From the NCBI GenBank assembly GCA_946627565.1, contig CAMOVR010000005.1, positions 1 through 58,908 on the forward strand: a stretch of DNA of 58,908 nt, read 5' to 3'. The position numbers and the translations under genes are program-made. The stretch's first letter is position 1, and every line of letters begins with the position of its first letter. The notes beneath the pieces are model-generated. The model made no database searches, was not told the origin of the DNA, and worked only from the letters and a program-made list of their open reading frames with translations. Shown here piece by piece: positions 14,975-24,202 of this stretch. The stretch is from an uncultured Clostridia bacterium (GTDB lineage Bacteria; Bacillota; Clostridia; Christensenellales; Aristaeellaceae).

Positions 14975-16651
14975 ATGAGGCAGAGGAACATGAATGGTGC
15001 ACCGAGCAAGCTCAGAATTGTTTCCCTCGGCGGCGTGGATGAAATCGGCAAGAACATGTATGTCTTCGAGTACGAAGACGATATTGTCGTGGTGGACTGC
15101 GGCAGTATCTTTCCCAAAGAAGACATGCTTGGTGTGGATCTTGTGATCCCGGATGTTACCTATCTTGTTTCCAAGAGAAAAAATGTGCGTGGTTTTCTTC
15201 TGACCCACGGACATGAAGACCACATCGGAGCAATCCCTTACGTTCTCCGGCAGGTAGAAGCACCTCTGTTTGGTACACGCCTGACACTTGCTCTTGTGGA
15301 AGGCAAGCTCAAGGAACACCGGATCAGCAACATCAAGATGCAGCCGGTCAAGCCCCGGGAAGTATTTCAGCTTGGCAAGTTCACGGTGCAGTTTATCCAT
15401 GTCAGCCACTCTATTGCTGGAGCTTGTGCCATTGCACTTACGTGCCCGGAAGGCACAGTCATCTGTTCAGGCGACTTCAAGGTTGACTACACCCCTATTG
15501 ACGGGGAAGTCATGGACCTGCATACGCTGGCAGCCTACGGTGAGCAGGGCGTTATGGCGCTGCTGTGCGAAAGCACCAACGTGGAACGCGCCGGCTTTAC
15601 CATGAGCGAGCTCAAGGTAGGGCAGACCTTTGACAACATGTTCAGGGGCGCCAAGGGCCGTGTGATTGTTGCCATGTTCGCATCCAACATCCATCGTATG
15701 CAGATGGTGATTGACAATGGCATCCGTTACGGAAGACGTGTATGCTTCGTTGGAAGAAGCATGGTTAACGTCAGCCGGGTAGCCATGGAAATCGGAGAAC
15801 TCAGGATCCCCAGTGACTATCTCATTGACATTGACAACATTGACGACTATGCCGACTCCGAAGTACTGGTCATGACCACAGGCAGCCAGGGTGAACCCAT
15901 GGCAGGTCTGACCCGCATGGCATTTGCAGAACACAGAAAACTCCAGATTCGGCCGACGGACATGGTCATCATCTCCGCCACTCCGATTCCGGGCAATGAA
16001 AAGTTCATCTCCAGGGTCATCAATCAGCTTTACCGCTGCGGAGCACAGGTTGTGTACTCCGCCATGGCAGAGGTCCACGTTTCCGGACACGCCTGCCAGG
16101 AGGAACTCAAGCTGATGCACGCCCTGGTACGCCCCCGTTTCTTTATCCCCGTCCACGGCGAGTACCGCATGCTCTGGCAGCACGCAGAGCTGGCGGAACG
16201 CATGGGCATGGACAGACGCAACATTGTGATTCCCGAGATTGGACAGGTTATCGAAATGACCCACGATACCCTGGAACTGGGTGAACAGATCCCCACCGGA
16301 AACATTCTGGTGGACGGCCTGGGCGTGGGCGATGTAGGCAACGTGGTACTGAGAGACCGCAAGCATCTCTCTGAGGACGGTCTTATCATCGTGGTCATGG
16401 CCATTGACCGGGATGAGGCCAAACTGATATCCGGACCGGATATCATCAGCCGTGGTTTCATCTACGTCAGGGACAATGAAGACATCATTGATTCCACAAG
16501 GGAAGTTGTCAGACAGATTCTGGAAAACGCAGATCTGGCAGGGGAAAACTGGCCGGAGCTCAAAAACAGGATCAAGGACGACCTGCACCGTTACATCTTC
16601 GAGCGGATCAAGCGGAATCCCATGATTCTTCCAATCATTCTGGACATCTAA
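14975..16651 (+). CDS. rnjA: Ribonuclease J
   Basis: This 558-residue metallo-beta-lactamase/beta-CASP nuclease acts as 5'-3' exonuclease and endonuclease in mRNA decay and rRNA maturation. The zinc motif HGHEDH lies at residues 78-83, with further ligands in SHSIAGA and CSGDFKVDY. The beta-CASP part contains TTGSQGEPMAGL and HVSGHA, followed by HGEYRML, and the C-terminal domain ends in IILDI. Length matches B. subtilis RNase J1/J2. AAAGGAGG precedes the ATG. The long structured leader may give post-transcriptional control. Confidence 0.95.
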   Translation: MRQRNMNGAPSKLRIVSLGGVDEIGKNMYVFEYEDDIVVVDCGSIFPKEDMLGVDLVIPDVTYLVSKRKNVRGFLLTHGHEDHIGAIPYVLRQVEAPLFGTRLTLALVEGKLKEHRISNIKMQPVKPREVFQLGKFTVQFIHVSHSIAGACAIALTCPEGTVICSGDFKVDYTPIDGEVMDLHTLAAYGEQGVMALLCESTNVERAGFTMSELKVGQTFDNMFRGAKGRVIVAMFASNIHRMQMVIDNGIRYGRRVCFVGRSMVNVSRVAMEIGELRIPSDYLIDIDNIDDYADSEVLVMTTGSQGEPMAGLTRMAFAEHRKLQIRPTDMVIISATPIPGNEKFISRVINQLYRCGAQVVYSAMAEVHVSGHACQEELKLMHALVRPRFFIPVHGEYRMLWQHAELAERMGMDRRNIVIPEIGQVIEMTHDTLELGEQIPTGNILVDGLGVGDVGNVVLRDRKHLSEDGLIIVVMAIDRDEAKLISGPDIISRGFIYVRDNEDIIDSTREVVRQILENADLAGENWPELKNRIKDDLHRYIFERIKRNPMILPIILDI

Positions 16652-16665
16652 CCAGAGGACGTCTA

Positions 16666-16694
16666 TACTGGGAGGGTACCCTCCCGGTATTTTC
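16666..16694 (+). terminator. Terminator of rnjA
   Basis: TACTGGGAGG (16666-16675) and CCTCCCGGTA (16680-16689) pair around GTAC, followed by TTTTC, 15 bases after the rnjA stop. Confidence 0.8.
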
Positions 16695-16754
16695 ATGTCC
16701 GGGAAAATTTGAAATGCATCATTCGTTTTTATAGCGTAAAGGAGACAGGTAGTT

Positions 16755-17105
16755 ATGGAGTATTCTACGGCACATGCCCTGGCAAGAGCCATCCGGGAAA
16801 GTTCTGAATACAGGAAATATCATGAACTGCGGGATATTGTCATGGCGGATGAAACCCAGAAAGCATTGATTAAGGAATACCGCAAGCTGCAGATGACCAT
16901 ACAGGTGGCCATGATGAGCGGACAGAGCGCCAGCAGTGAAGACATGCAGCGCTTTTCCGGAATCAGTGCGCTGCTGTTTTCAAAACCTGAGGTCAAGGAT
17001 TTCCTGCTGGCGGAAATGGCCATGCAGACGACAGTTGCGGATATCATGAAGATTATCACCGAGGCTGCCGATATCGACATCGAACTGCCGGGACTGGGAA
17101 ACTAA
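16755..17105 (+). CDS. YlbF-family protein
   Basis: This 116-residue all-helical protein of the YlbF/YmcA family has the typical N-terminal half (ALARAIRESSEYRKYHELRDIV) and middle (LIKEYRKLQMTIQVAMMSG). In B. subtilis YlbF (RicF) works with YmcA and YaaT to modulate RNase Y cleavage and competence/biofilm control. Here it follows an RNase J gene, though a terminator separates the two. A weak promoter (TTGAAA at 16709, TATAGC at 16730) may drive it. It is the first gene of a close run into mltG, which starts 18 bases after its stop. Confidence 0.85.
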   Translation: MEYSTAHALARAIRESSEYRKYHELRDIVMADETQKALIKEYRKLQMTIQVAMMSGQSASSEDMQRFSGISALLFSKPEVKDFLLAEMAMQTTVADIMKIITEAADIDIELPGLGN

Positions 17106-17123
17106 TGGACGGGAGGTACGGCC

Positions 17124-18314
17124 ATGCGGTCTCGCGTGAGGCGCAACTATACCTATCAGAGCATGCGGGATGAGCGGGAAATCGGTCTGTACTGGTACAG
17201 CGCTCTGTGGAAGATTGTGCGGCCCATTCTGGTATGTTTTGCCAGTGTGGTGGTGGTCATTGGTCTGTGCATGGGACTGTGGCAGAACGTGTATGACACA
17301 TACATTGCCCCGGTGGATGAGCAGGACAGGGAAGAAATCCCCTTTGTGGTGGAATCGGGTCAGAGTCTCAGCCGGGTTTCCAGAAATCTGGAACAGGCCG
17401 GGCTTCTCAGGTCCTCCACGGTGTTCAAGTACTACTGTGACTTTGCCGGATGGGGACAGAAAATCCAGGCAGGATCCTATACGCTGAACAAAGCCATGAC
17501 CATGGAGGAAATCGCGGACCAGCTGACCCGTGGAGACGGGAATCCGCTGGTGCGCAACATCACCATGATTCCGGGATGGAGCGTGGAGGACCTGGCGGCA
17601 AAGCTGGTCAGCTCCGGAGTCCTGGAAAGCCCGGATACCTTTCTCTCCCTGTGCAGGAGCGGAGAGGCATTCTCGGATTATTATTACATTGCCGATGTAC
17701 TGGCCACCAAAAATGCCGGAAACCGGAAGTACGTTCTGGAAGGATACCTGGCGGCCAATACGTATGAGATCTATACCAGTGCCACGGAAGAGGATATCAT
17801 CCGCAGACTTCTGTCCCAGACGGAGCGGGCCTTTCCCGCAGATGAACAGGACAGGGCCGAGGAAATGGGTATGACCATGGATCAGGTACTGACGCTGGCC
17901 AGCCTGATCGAAAAGGAAGCCAAGGAAGCCGACTTTGCAAAGGTTTCGGCTGTCTTCCACAACCGTCTTGAGGCCGGTATGAAACTGGAAAGCGACGTGA
18001 CGGTGCATTATGTCACCGGGGTCAGGCGCATGAGTCTTACGGGTTCAGACCTTTCGGTATCAAGTCCATACAACACCTATCAGGTTTCAGGACTGCCCCT
18101 GGGTCCCATCTGCTCGCCTTCCCAGGCAGCCATAGAGGCGGCTCTCTCCCCGGATCCCACCATGGTGGCGGAAAAGTACCTGTACTTCTGCGCCAAGGAT
18201 CCGGAAAGCGGTGAGCTGTATTTCTCAAGGACCCTTCAGGAGCATGAGATGGCGGTATCGGTATACCGGCCTCTCTGGGAAGCCTGGGACCAGGAGCGGG
18301 GGATCAGTCAATGA
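17124..18314 (+). CDS. mltG: Endolytic transglycosylase MltG (YceG-like)
   Basis: This 396-residue membrane-anchored enzyme cleaves nascent glycan strands and is thought to set peptidoglycan strand length. A cytoplasmic N-terminus precedes one membrane helix (residues about 30-55, IVRPILVCFASVVVVIGLCMGLW). A LysM-like region follows (FVVESGQSLSRVSRNLEQAGLL), then the YceG catalytic domain. That domain carries the hallmark LASLIEKEAKEADF (catalytic Glu), VFHNRLEAGMKLESD and SPYNTYQVSGLPLGPI. The gene overlaps the next one by 4 bases (ATGA). Confidence 0.95.
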   Translation: MRSRVRRNYTYQSMRDEREIGLYWYSALWKIVRPILVCFASVVVVIGLCMGLWQNVYDTYIAPVDEQDREEIPFVVESGQSLSRVSRNLEQAGLLRSSTVFKYYCDFAGWGQKIQAGSYTLNKAMTMEEIADQLTRGDGNPLVRNITMIPGWSVEDLAAKLVSSGVLESPDTFLSLCRSGEAFSDYYYIADVLATKNAGNRKYVLEGYLAANTYEIYTSATEEDIIRRLLSQTERAFPADEQDRAEEMGMTMDQVLTLASLIEKEAKEADFAKVSAVFHNRLEAGMKLESDVTVHYVTGVRRMSLTGSDLSVSSPYNTYQVSGLPLGPICSPSQAAIEAALSPDPTMVAEKYLYFCAKDPESGELYFSRTLQEHEMAVSVYRPLWEAWDQERGISQ

Positions 18315-19546
18315 AAAAACCAGAACTTCTCTGTCCGGCCGGCGGCATGGCGCAGCTGCGCACTGCCCTGCATTTTGGGGCGGACGCTGTCTATGGCGGA
18401 ATGAAACAGTATGGCCTCAGGGCCTTTGCCGGGAATTTTTCCGGGGAAGAGCTGAAGGAAGCCGTGAAGCTCTGTCATGAAAAAGGCGCCCGGTTCTATG
18501 TCACACTGAACATCTTTCCCTTTGACGATCAGATGCAGGGCATGGTGGACAGTGCCAGGACAGCGCTGGAGTGCGGGGTGGACGCGGCCATCGTATCCGA
18601 CATCGGGGCTGTGGTGACACTCCGGGAGCAGGTCCCTGACCTGCCCCTTCATGTTTCCACCCAGGCCAGTGTCTGCAATTCGGCGGCTGTGCGGCATTTT
18701 GCTTCCCTGGGCTGCCGCCGGGTTATTCTGGCCCGGGAAGTGTCCCTGGAGCGCATGGGTCAGATCCGCAGGCAGATCCCGGAGGACATGGAGCTGGAAA
18801 CCTTCATACACGGTGCAGCCTGCATGGCCTGGTCCGGACGCTGCCTTCTCTCGGCAGAACTGACGGGTCGCAGCGGAAACCAGGGGGCCTGTGCCCAGTC
18901 CTGCAGGTGGGAATACGCGGTGGTGGAAAAGAAAAGACCCGGGGAATATATGCCGGTCTGCGAAGATGCCAACGGCACCTATATTTTTTCTGCCCGTGAT
19001 CTGAACCTCATGGGGTATCTGCCGGAACTGATCAGGGCGGGTATTTCCAGCTTCAAGATCGAAGGAAGAATGAAGACGGAGTATTACACCGCCGTGGTCA
19101 CCCTGGCCTACCGCATGGCGCTGGACCTGCTGGAAAAGGAAGGAGAGGAAGCCTTCCGTGCAGCCCTTCCGGACTTTCAGGAAGAACTGGCATGCGCATC
19201 CCACCGTCTCAGCGACACCGGTTTCCTGCTGGGAAATCCGGAACATCCCGGCGGTGCGGAAGGGTTCCACCAGTCAAGGGAATACGTGGCTATGGCTGTT
19301 TCAGATGCCGGGGCCGGGGAGGAAGCCCGGTTTGTCCTGAAAAACCGCTTTTACGCAGGGGACAGGCTTGAACTTATGGAAAGCAGCGGGGTGCATGCCT
19401 TTGAAGCGCCCCGGTTTGTCCTGCTGAGGACCGGAGAAACCATGGATACCTGCGGCATCGCGGGCGAAATTATTGCCATGGCACTGCCGTATCAGGTGCA
19501 TACAGGTGATATTCTCCGGGGCCCGGTCAGGAATCACAGAAAGTAG
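18311..19546 (+). CDS. Peptidase U32-family protein (TrhP/YrrO-like)
   Basis: This 411-residue member of the U32 family probably acts in RNA modification rather than proteolysis. Relatives (TrhP, YrrN/O) are needed for tRNA 5-hydroxyuridine formation and RlhA for 23S rRNA hydroxylation. It has an N-terminal TIM-barrel region (LLCPAGGMAQLRTALHFGADAVY). The family signature follows: ETFIHGAACMAWSGRCLLS, then GNQGACAQSCRW with clustered Cys, then FSARDLNLMGYLPELI and SFKIEGRMKTEYY. The Cys set could hold an iron-sulfur cluster. Its start overlaps the mltG stop, a common Firmicutes pairing. Confidence 0.9.
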   Translation: MKKPELLCPAGGMAQLRTALHFGADAVYGGMKQYGLRAFAGNFSGEELKEAVKLCHEKGARFYVTLNIFPFDDQMQGMVDSARTALECGVDAAIVSDIGAVVTLREQVPDLPLHVSTQASVCNSAAVRHFASLGCRRVILAREVSLERMGQIRRQIPEDMELETFIHGAACMAWSGRCLLSAELTGRSGNQGACAQSCRWEYAVVEKKRPGEYMPVCEDANGTYIFSARDLNLMGYLPELIRAGISSFKIEGRMKTEYYTAVVTLAYRMALDLLEKEGEEAFRAALPDFQEELACASHRLSDTGFLLGNPEHPGGAEGFHQSREYVAMAVSDAGAGEEARFVLKNRFYAGDRLELMESSGVHAFEAPRFVLLRTGETMDTCGIAGEIIAMALPYQVHTGDILRGPVRNHRK

Positions 19547-19547
19547 G

Positions 19548-20198
19548 ATGACAAAGATGGAGCATCTGTCCGATGCAGTGATCCGCCGCCTGCCGGGGTA
19601 TTACAGGCATTTAAGGGAACTGGAGATACGTGGTGTGAAACAGGTTTCCTCCCGGGAACTGGGGCTGCGCATGGGACAGACAGCTTCCCTGGTCAGGCAG
19701 GACATCAGCGGTCTGGGAGAGTCCGGCAGGCAGGGATACGGATATGATGTGTCCCAGCTGAAACAGACCATAGGGAACCTGCTGGGGCTTGAACATACCC
19801 ATACCATGATTATTCTGGGCGCCGGCAGCATCGGCACCGCTGTGGCCCGCTATCCCGGGTTTGCCCGGGAGGGCTTTCAGACCCTTGCGCTGTTTGATGA
19901 GGATGTGAGCCGGGTATCTGCACAGAACATGGGGCTTAGAATAGAACCCATGGAGAACCTGGGGCGCTTCCTTCAGGAAAACAGGGTGGATATCGCGGTT
20001 ATCGCGGTTCCGGCTTCTGCGGCCCAGGGGTGCGCGGAGAAGGTCACGGCGCTGGGGGTCAGAGCTGTCTGGAACTTTGCCCCTGTGGATCTGAAACTGA
20101 AGGAGGGGACTGCCGTGGTGAATGTGCATTTAAGCGACAGCCTTCTTGTACTGGCATATCAGATGGAACAGGCGGCCATGAGAGAGGATCAGAGGTGA
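19548..20198 (+). CDS. rex: Redox-sensing transcriptional repressor Rex
   Basis: This 216-residue Rex senses the NADH/NAD+ ratio and represses fermentation genes when NADH is low. The N-terminal winged helix begins LSDAVIRRLPGYYRHLREL, with SSRELGLRMGQTASLVRQDIS as recognition region. A Rossmann domain follows with IILGAGSIGTAVARY and VIAVPASAAQ. The C-terminal domain-swapped helix is DSLLVLAYQMEQAA. The start is ATG 19548, just after the previous stop; ATG 19557 is equally placed relative to a weak AGGA. Rex sits inside a cell-envelope operon, which is not its usual partner set. Confidence 0.93.
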   Translation: MTKMEHLSDAVIRRLPGYYRHLRELEIRGVKQVSSRELGLRMGQTASLVRQDISGLGESGRQGYGYDVSQLKQTIGNLLGLEHTHTMIILGAGSIGTAVARYPGFAREGFQTLALFDEDVSRVSAQNMGLRIEPMENLGRFLQENRVDIAVIAVPASAAQGCAEKVTALGVRAVWNFAPVDLKLKEGTAVVNVHLSDSLLVLAYQMEQAAMREDQR

Positions 20199-20199
20199 C

Positions 20200-21819
20200 A
20201 TGCGAAAGGGAGGCAGAAGGGAGCGCAGGGAGCTTCAGCTGGAAAACGGTGAAATTCTCTACGGATCCTCCATACAGGATCAGCAGGTGCCCGTGTACGA
20301 CGGGTTTGATCAGAAAAAAGAAAAGATCCCGGAAGCAGCGCAGGTACAGAAAAAGGTCAGATGGCCTTATGCCATGCTGGCACTTCTCTGCCTTGCGGGA
20401 CTCCTGTTTAACAGCTATCTTCTGGTGCCGCAGATCTCCGGAATACGATTCTCCATGCTGCCGAATCTGGCCTTCACCAGCCGGGGCGTCATCAGCATGG
20501 ATGAGGACTGCCTCAGAGGCTACCGGCAGGACATGAAGGAAGTCTATACCGATACCTTCTATCCCGGTGTCAGTGTGGACGGTGTGGACCTGACGGGGCT
20601 TACCATGGATGAAGCCAGGGCCAGACTCATGGCGGTGCCGGCGGGCAACGGTCAGGATTTCTCCGTTACCGTCAGGATTCATGACAGCAGCTGGACCATA
20701 GACGCAAAGCAGGTGCCCATGACCCGCAATCTGGAGGACATGCTGCGCAGGGCCTATGCAGCGGGCAGAAGTACGCCATCGGGAGACGGAACACCGGCCC
20801 AGAGGCGTCTTCAGGAAGTCCGGAGTCTCCGGGAAAATGGGCTTCAGCTGTTCACTTCCCTCAGTTATGATACGGAAAACATCCGTGTCCTGACGGATCA
20901 GATTGCAGCGTCCGTATATTCGGCGCCGCAGAACGCATATATTGCAGCCTTTGATATGTCCGACAGGAGCTTTGTCTTTGCATCGGATGTGTCCGGCAGG
21001 TATGTGGATCCGGAAAAACTGTTTGCCCTGGTCATGGAAAGGCTGCAGGAGGGAGACAACTATGCGACCGTCTCCGTTGAACCCACTGTCCTGATTGCGG
21101 ATATGACCAAATCGGAACTGATGAACAGTTTCCATAAGATTTCCAGCTATACCACCAAAACCACCGACAACAAAAACAGGAATACCAACATACAGCTTTC
21201 CTGCGAGGCCATCAACGGTGTCCGGGTAGGCCCCGGGGAGATATTCTCCTTTAACGGGGCCACAGGGGAGAGGACAGCAGCCAAGGGATACAAGCCTGCC
21301 ACCGCCATTTCCGGGGGACAGAACATCGAAGAGGTGGGGGGCGGCGTGTGCCAGACCAGCTCCACCCTGTTTAACGCCGCTGCCAGGGCCAACCTGGAAA
21401 TTGTGACCCGCTCCCCTCATGCATGGCCATCCAGCTATGTGGAAAAGGGCATGGATGCCACGGTGAACTGGCCGGGACTGGACTTTAAGTTCCGCAACAA
21501 CACGGACTGGCCGGTGTATATCGTTGCAACCTATGCCAGCCGCAAGGTGACCGTGGAGCTCTATGGCATGAGCCTGGGGGACGGCACCAGCATTGACCTG
21601 GAAAGCAAAGTGATCCGGGTGCTGGATGCGCCAACCGGTGTGCTGGAAGTGCGCAATGAGTCTCTGAAACCCGGCACCAGGAAAACCACCGTGAAGGCCC
21701 GGAAGGGTTATGTGGTGGAAACCTATCAGGTGTGGTACCAGAGCGGAAAGGAAGTCCGCAGGGAACTTCTGTGTACCAGCACCTATAAGGCATACCAGGA
21801 AACCGTAGAATACAACTGA
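20200..21819 (+). CDS. VanW-family membrane-anchored protein
   Basis: This 539-residue protein has one membrane anchor (residues about 55-75, YAMLALLCLAGLLFNSYLLV) and an extracytoplasmic part. A peptidoglycan-binding-like domain (YPGVSVDGVDLTGLTMDEARARL) is repeated in divergent form. The VanW domain follows (GPGEIFSFNGATGERTAAKGY... EEVGGGVCQTSSTLFNAA... TVNWPGLDFKFRNNTDWPV). A G5-like tail ends the protein (KPGTRKTTVKARKGYVVETY). VanW proteins occur in some vancomycin-resistance clusters but most, like this, lie outside them and have no established function. The gene starts one base after the rex stop. Confidence 0.88.
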   Translation: MRKGGRRERRELQLENGEILYGSSIQDQQVPVYDGFDQKKEKIPEAAQVQKKVRWPYAMLALLCLAGLLFNSYLLVPQISGIRFSMLPNLAFTSRGVISMDEDCLRGYRQDMKEVYTDTFYPGVSVDGVDLTGLTMDEARARLMAVPAGNGQDFSVTVRIHDSSWTIDAKQVPMTRNLEDMLRRAYAAGRSTPSGDGTPAQRRLQEVRSLRENGLQLFTSLSYDTENIRVLTDQIAASVYSAPQNAYIAAFDMSDRSFVFASDVSGRYVDPEKLFALVMERLQEGDNYATVSVEPTVLIADMTKSELMNSFHKISSYTTKTTDNKNRNTNIQLSCEAINGVRVGPGEIFSFNGATGERTAAKGYKPATAISGGQNIEEVGGGVCQTSSTLFNAAARANLEIVTRSPHAWPSSYVEKGMDATVNWPGLDFKFRNNTDWPVYIVATYASRKVTVELYGMSLGDGTSIDLESKVIRVLDAPTGVLEVRNESLKPGTRKTTVKARKGYVVETYQVWYQSGKEVRRELLCTSTYKAYQETVEYN

Positions 21820-21835
21820 CAGGAGAGGTACAGAC

Positions 21836-24073
21836 GTGAGAATCAATGTACATCCCTCGAGCATCATCAGGCCGACAGAGGACCTCTTCGGCCTTTTCTT
21901 TGAAGACCTGAATCACGCAGCCGACGGCGGACTATATGCTGAGCTGCTGATCAACCGGGACTTTTCCTTCGATCCTGTGGACAGGCAGGGCTACCACAGC
22001 CTGATGGGCTGGGCACCCCTGGGACAGGCGGATATGCGTGTGGACACGGAGGATACCCCATGCCCCGGCAACCCGAATGTGCTTCACGTCCGGGCAGCGA
22101 AGCATGCCGGTATCATAAACCTGGGTTTTGGCGCCGGGATCTGTCTTAAGAAAGGCGTGGAAGCCAGGCTGACACTGCTGGCCAGGGGAAAGGATGCGCC
22201 ATGCCTGAAGGTAAAGCTTGGGGATGCGGAGGGCGAAATCCGCCTGACGGATACCTTTGAAAAGCATACCCTGTGCCTGAAACCCTCCGGACTTGAAAAC
22301 GGCCGGCTGGAGATTATGCTGCCCTCCGGCGGGTCCTTTGACCTTGCCTTTGCCTCCCTCATGCCGGGAGATACCTGGAAGGGCAGGGAGAACGGCCTGA
22401 GGAAGGACCTGGTGGAAGCCCTTTACGAGATGCATCCCCGCTTTCTGCGTTTCCCCGGCGGCTGCCTGACCCATGACGGTCAGCTGGATCCGTATGCTCG
22501 GGACGGCATCTATAACTGGAAACTGACCACGGGCCCTGTGGAAAACCGTCCGGGACGCCGGAACAACTGGGGATACCATCAGAGCATGGGTCTGGGATTC
22601 TATGAGTATTTCCTGCTCTGCGAGGACCTGGGCTGTGAACCCCTGCCGGTTCTCAATGGCGGCCTGGACCCGCACCACCTGCGCTTTGCAGAGGGGGAAC
22701 TTCTTGACAGGTATATTCAGGATGCCCTGGACCTGATTGACTTTGCCCGGGGCGGGACGGATACCGAGTGGGGACGTGTCCGCGCAGAGATGGGACACCC
22801 GAAACCTTTTGGCCTTACATACCTTGCCATAGGCAATGAAGAGATCCATGAGCAGTTCCATGAACATATGGCAAAGTTTGCCGAAGCCATCCGCAAAAAG
22901 GCCCCGGATATCCGTCTCATCGGCTCGGCGGGTCCCGTATGTGCCGGCGGTCCCTTTGACATGGGCTGGGCATATGCCAGAAAACAGGGGCTTGAACTGG
23001 TGGATGAACACTACTACCAGGCCCCGGAATGGTTCTATGCCAACATGGACCGCTACAGCAGATATCCCGCCGAAGGACCGAAGGTTTTCCTGGGCGAGTA
23101 TGCATCCTGGGGCAATACCATGGGAAACGCCCTGGCGGAAGCCGCCTTCATGACCGAAATGGAGAAAACACAGTCGGTGGGACTGGCCTGCTATGCACCT
23201 CTGTTCTGCCATGTGCGGTACACCAACTGGCAGCCGGACATGATCTATTTTGATGAGAAGCGCATGTGCAAAACCGTGAATTACCATGTGCAGCGCATGT
23301 TCATGCGGAACCTGGGGGATGCTGAAGTCGCCCTGGATATCGGGGATAAGGGAAAGGCGGAAGAAACCGTGCTGCCCCTTGGCGGCAGGATTCAGATCCT
23401 TGCGGATGATACGGAGATGGAAATCCGGGACCTGACACTAGACGGGAAAAAGACGGAAGACTTCTCCCTCATGCCCGAAGAAAGCCGGGAGATAGGGAAA
23501 GCAGAGAACGATTTTACCCTGTCCTGCACCGTAGTCCGCAAAAGCGGAAAAAAGGGTCTGAGGATCCGCTTTGGGTATATGGACAGCAAAAACTTCTGCC
23601 AGTGGACCCTGGGCGGCTGGCAGAACTCGGATAACGCCTTTGAAATGGTGACCGGGGGCAGGAACAGCTGCCTGATCCAGAACAATTTCTCTCTGGAGGA
23701 TCAGGTGGCATACAGACTCTGCCTGAAGGTGGTGGGACGCCGCCTCATGGGCTATGTGGATGACGTTCTCGTGTGCGATATCCCCGTTCTTCCTGTGATA
23801 CGGGAGAACCTTTATGCCGCAGCCAGCGTGGCTCAGGATGGCACGCTGTATCTCAAGGCGGTCAATGTCCTTGAAAGAGCCGCGGAGGCAGAGATCAGCA
23901 TACCCGGGTACCGCTTTTCAGAGGGCGAAGTGCTGGAGGGACCGGAGGATGCAGAAAACAGTCTGGATCATCCCGAATGCGTTGTGCCGCATCCTGCTGC
24001 CTGGGACGGCCAGGGCGCCTATACCTTTGCCCCGCATTCTGTAACGGTTCTGCGCTTTGCGAAAAACGGGTAA
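21836..24073 (+). CDS. Alpha-L-arabinofuranosidase, GH51
   Basis: This 745-residue enzyme has no signal peptide and so is probably cytoplasmic. It removes arabinofuranosyl side groups from imported hemicellulose or pectin fragments. N-terminal VHPSSIIRPTEDLFGLFFEDLNH and MHPRFLRFPGGC are GH51 hallmarks. The acid/base Glu is E335 in AIGNEE and the nucleophile Glu is E421 in FLGEYASWG. The roughly 200-residue C-terminal part looks like a laminin-G/LamG-type jelly roll (MDSKNFCQWTLGGW) plus the usual beta-sandwich. The start codon is GTG with AGGAGAGG eight bases upstream. It ends the tight run that begins with ylbF. Confidence 0.93.
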   Translation: MRINVHPSSIIRPTEDLFGLFFEDLNHAADGGLYAELLINRDFSFDPVDRQGYHSLMGWAPLGQADMRVDTEDTPCPGNPNVLHVRAAKHAGIINLGFGAGICLKKGVEARLTLLARGKDAPCLKVKLGDAEGEIRLTDTFEKHTLCLKPSGLENGRLEIMLPSGGSFDLAFASLMPGDTWKGRENGLRKDLVEALYEMHPRFLRFPGGCLTHDGQLDPYARDGIYNWKLTTGPVENRPGRRNNWGYHQSMGLGFYEYFLLCEDLGCEPLPVLNGGLDPHHLRFAEGELLDRYIQDALDLIDFARGGTDTEWGRVRAEMGHPKPFGLTYLAIGNEEIHEQFHEHMAKFAEAIRKKAPDIRLIGSAGPVCAGGPFDMGWAYARKQGLELVDEHYYQAPEWFYANMDRYSRYPAEGPKVFLGEYASWGNTMGNALAEAAFMTEMEKTQSVGLACYAPLFCHVRYTNWQPDMIYFDEKRMCKTVNYHVQRMFMRNLGDAEVALDIGDKGKAEETVLPLGGRIQILADDTEMEIRDLTLDGKKTEDFSLMPEESREIGKAENDFTLSCTVVRKSGKKGLRIRFGYMDSKNFCQWTLGGWQNSDNAFEMVTGGRNSCLIQNNFSLEDQVAYRLCLKVVGRRLMGYVDDVLVCDIPVLPVIRENLYAAASVAQDGTLYLKAVNVLERAAEAEISIPGYRFSEGEVLEGPEDAENSLDHPECVVPHPAAWDGQGAYTFAPHSVTVLRFAKNG

Positions 24074-24202
24074 GGAAAAACGCCGTTATCCCGTGACGGG
24101 GTCTGTGAACATCTGAAAGATAACGGAAAAGCCCATGCAGACTGCCATGAGGCAGCGGAAAAAGCGCCTGTCTGCGGCGCCTGAACAAGGAGAAAACATG
24201 GC

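Noticed and set aside
20059-21867. A 602-codon open frame on the minus strand
   Set aside because: It is antisense to rex, the VanW gene and the start of the GH51 gene, with no ribosome site or domain; it is a shadow frame.
24074-24202. Degraded gene between GH51 and the YczE-like gene
   Set aside because: The stretch has a short inverted repeat and a two-codon frame, but no translation with recognisable similarity or codon pattern. There is not enough to call a pseudogene.
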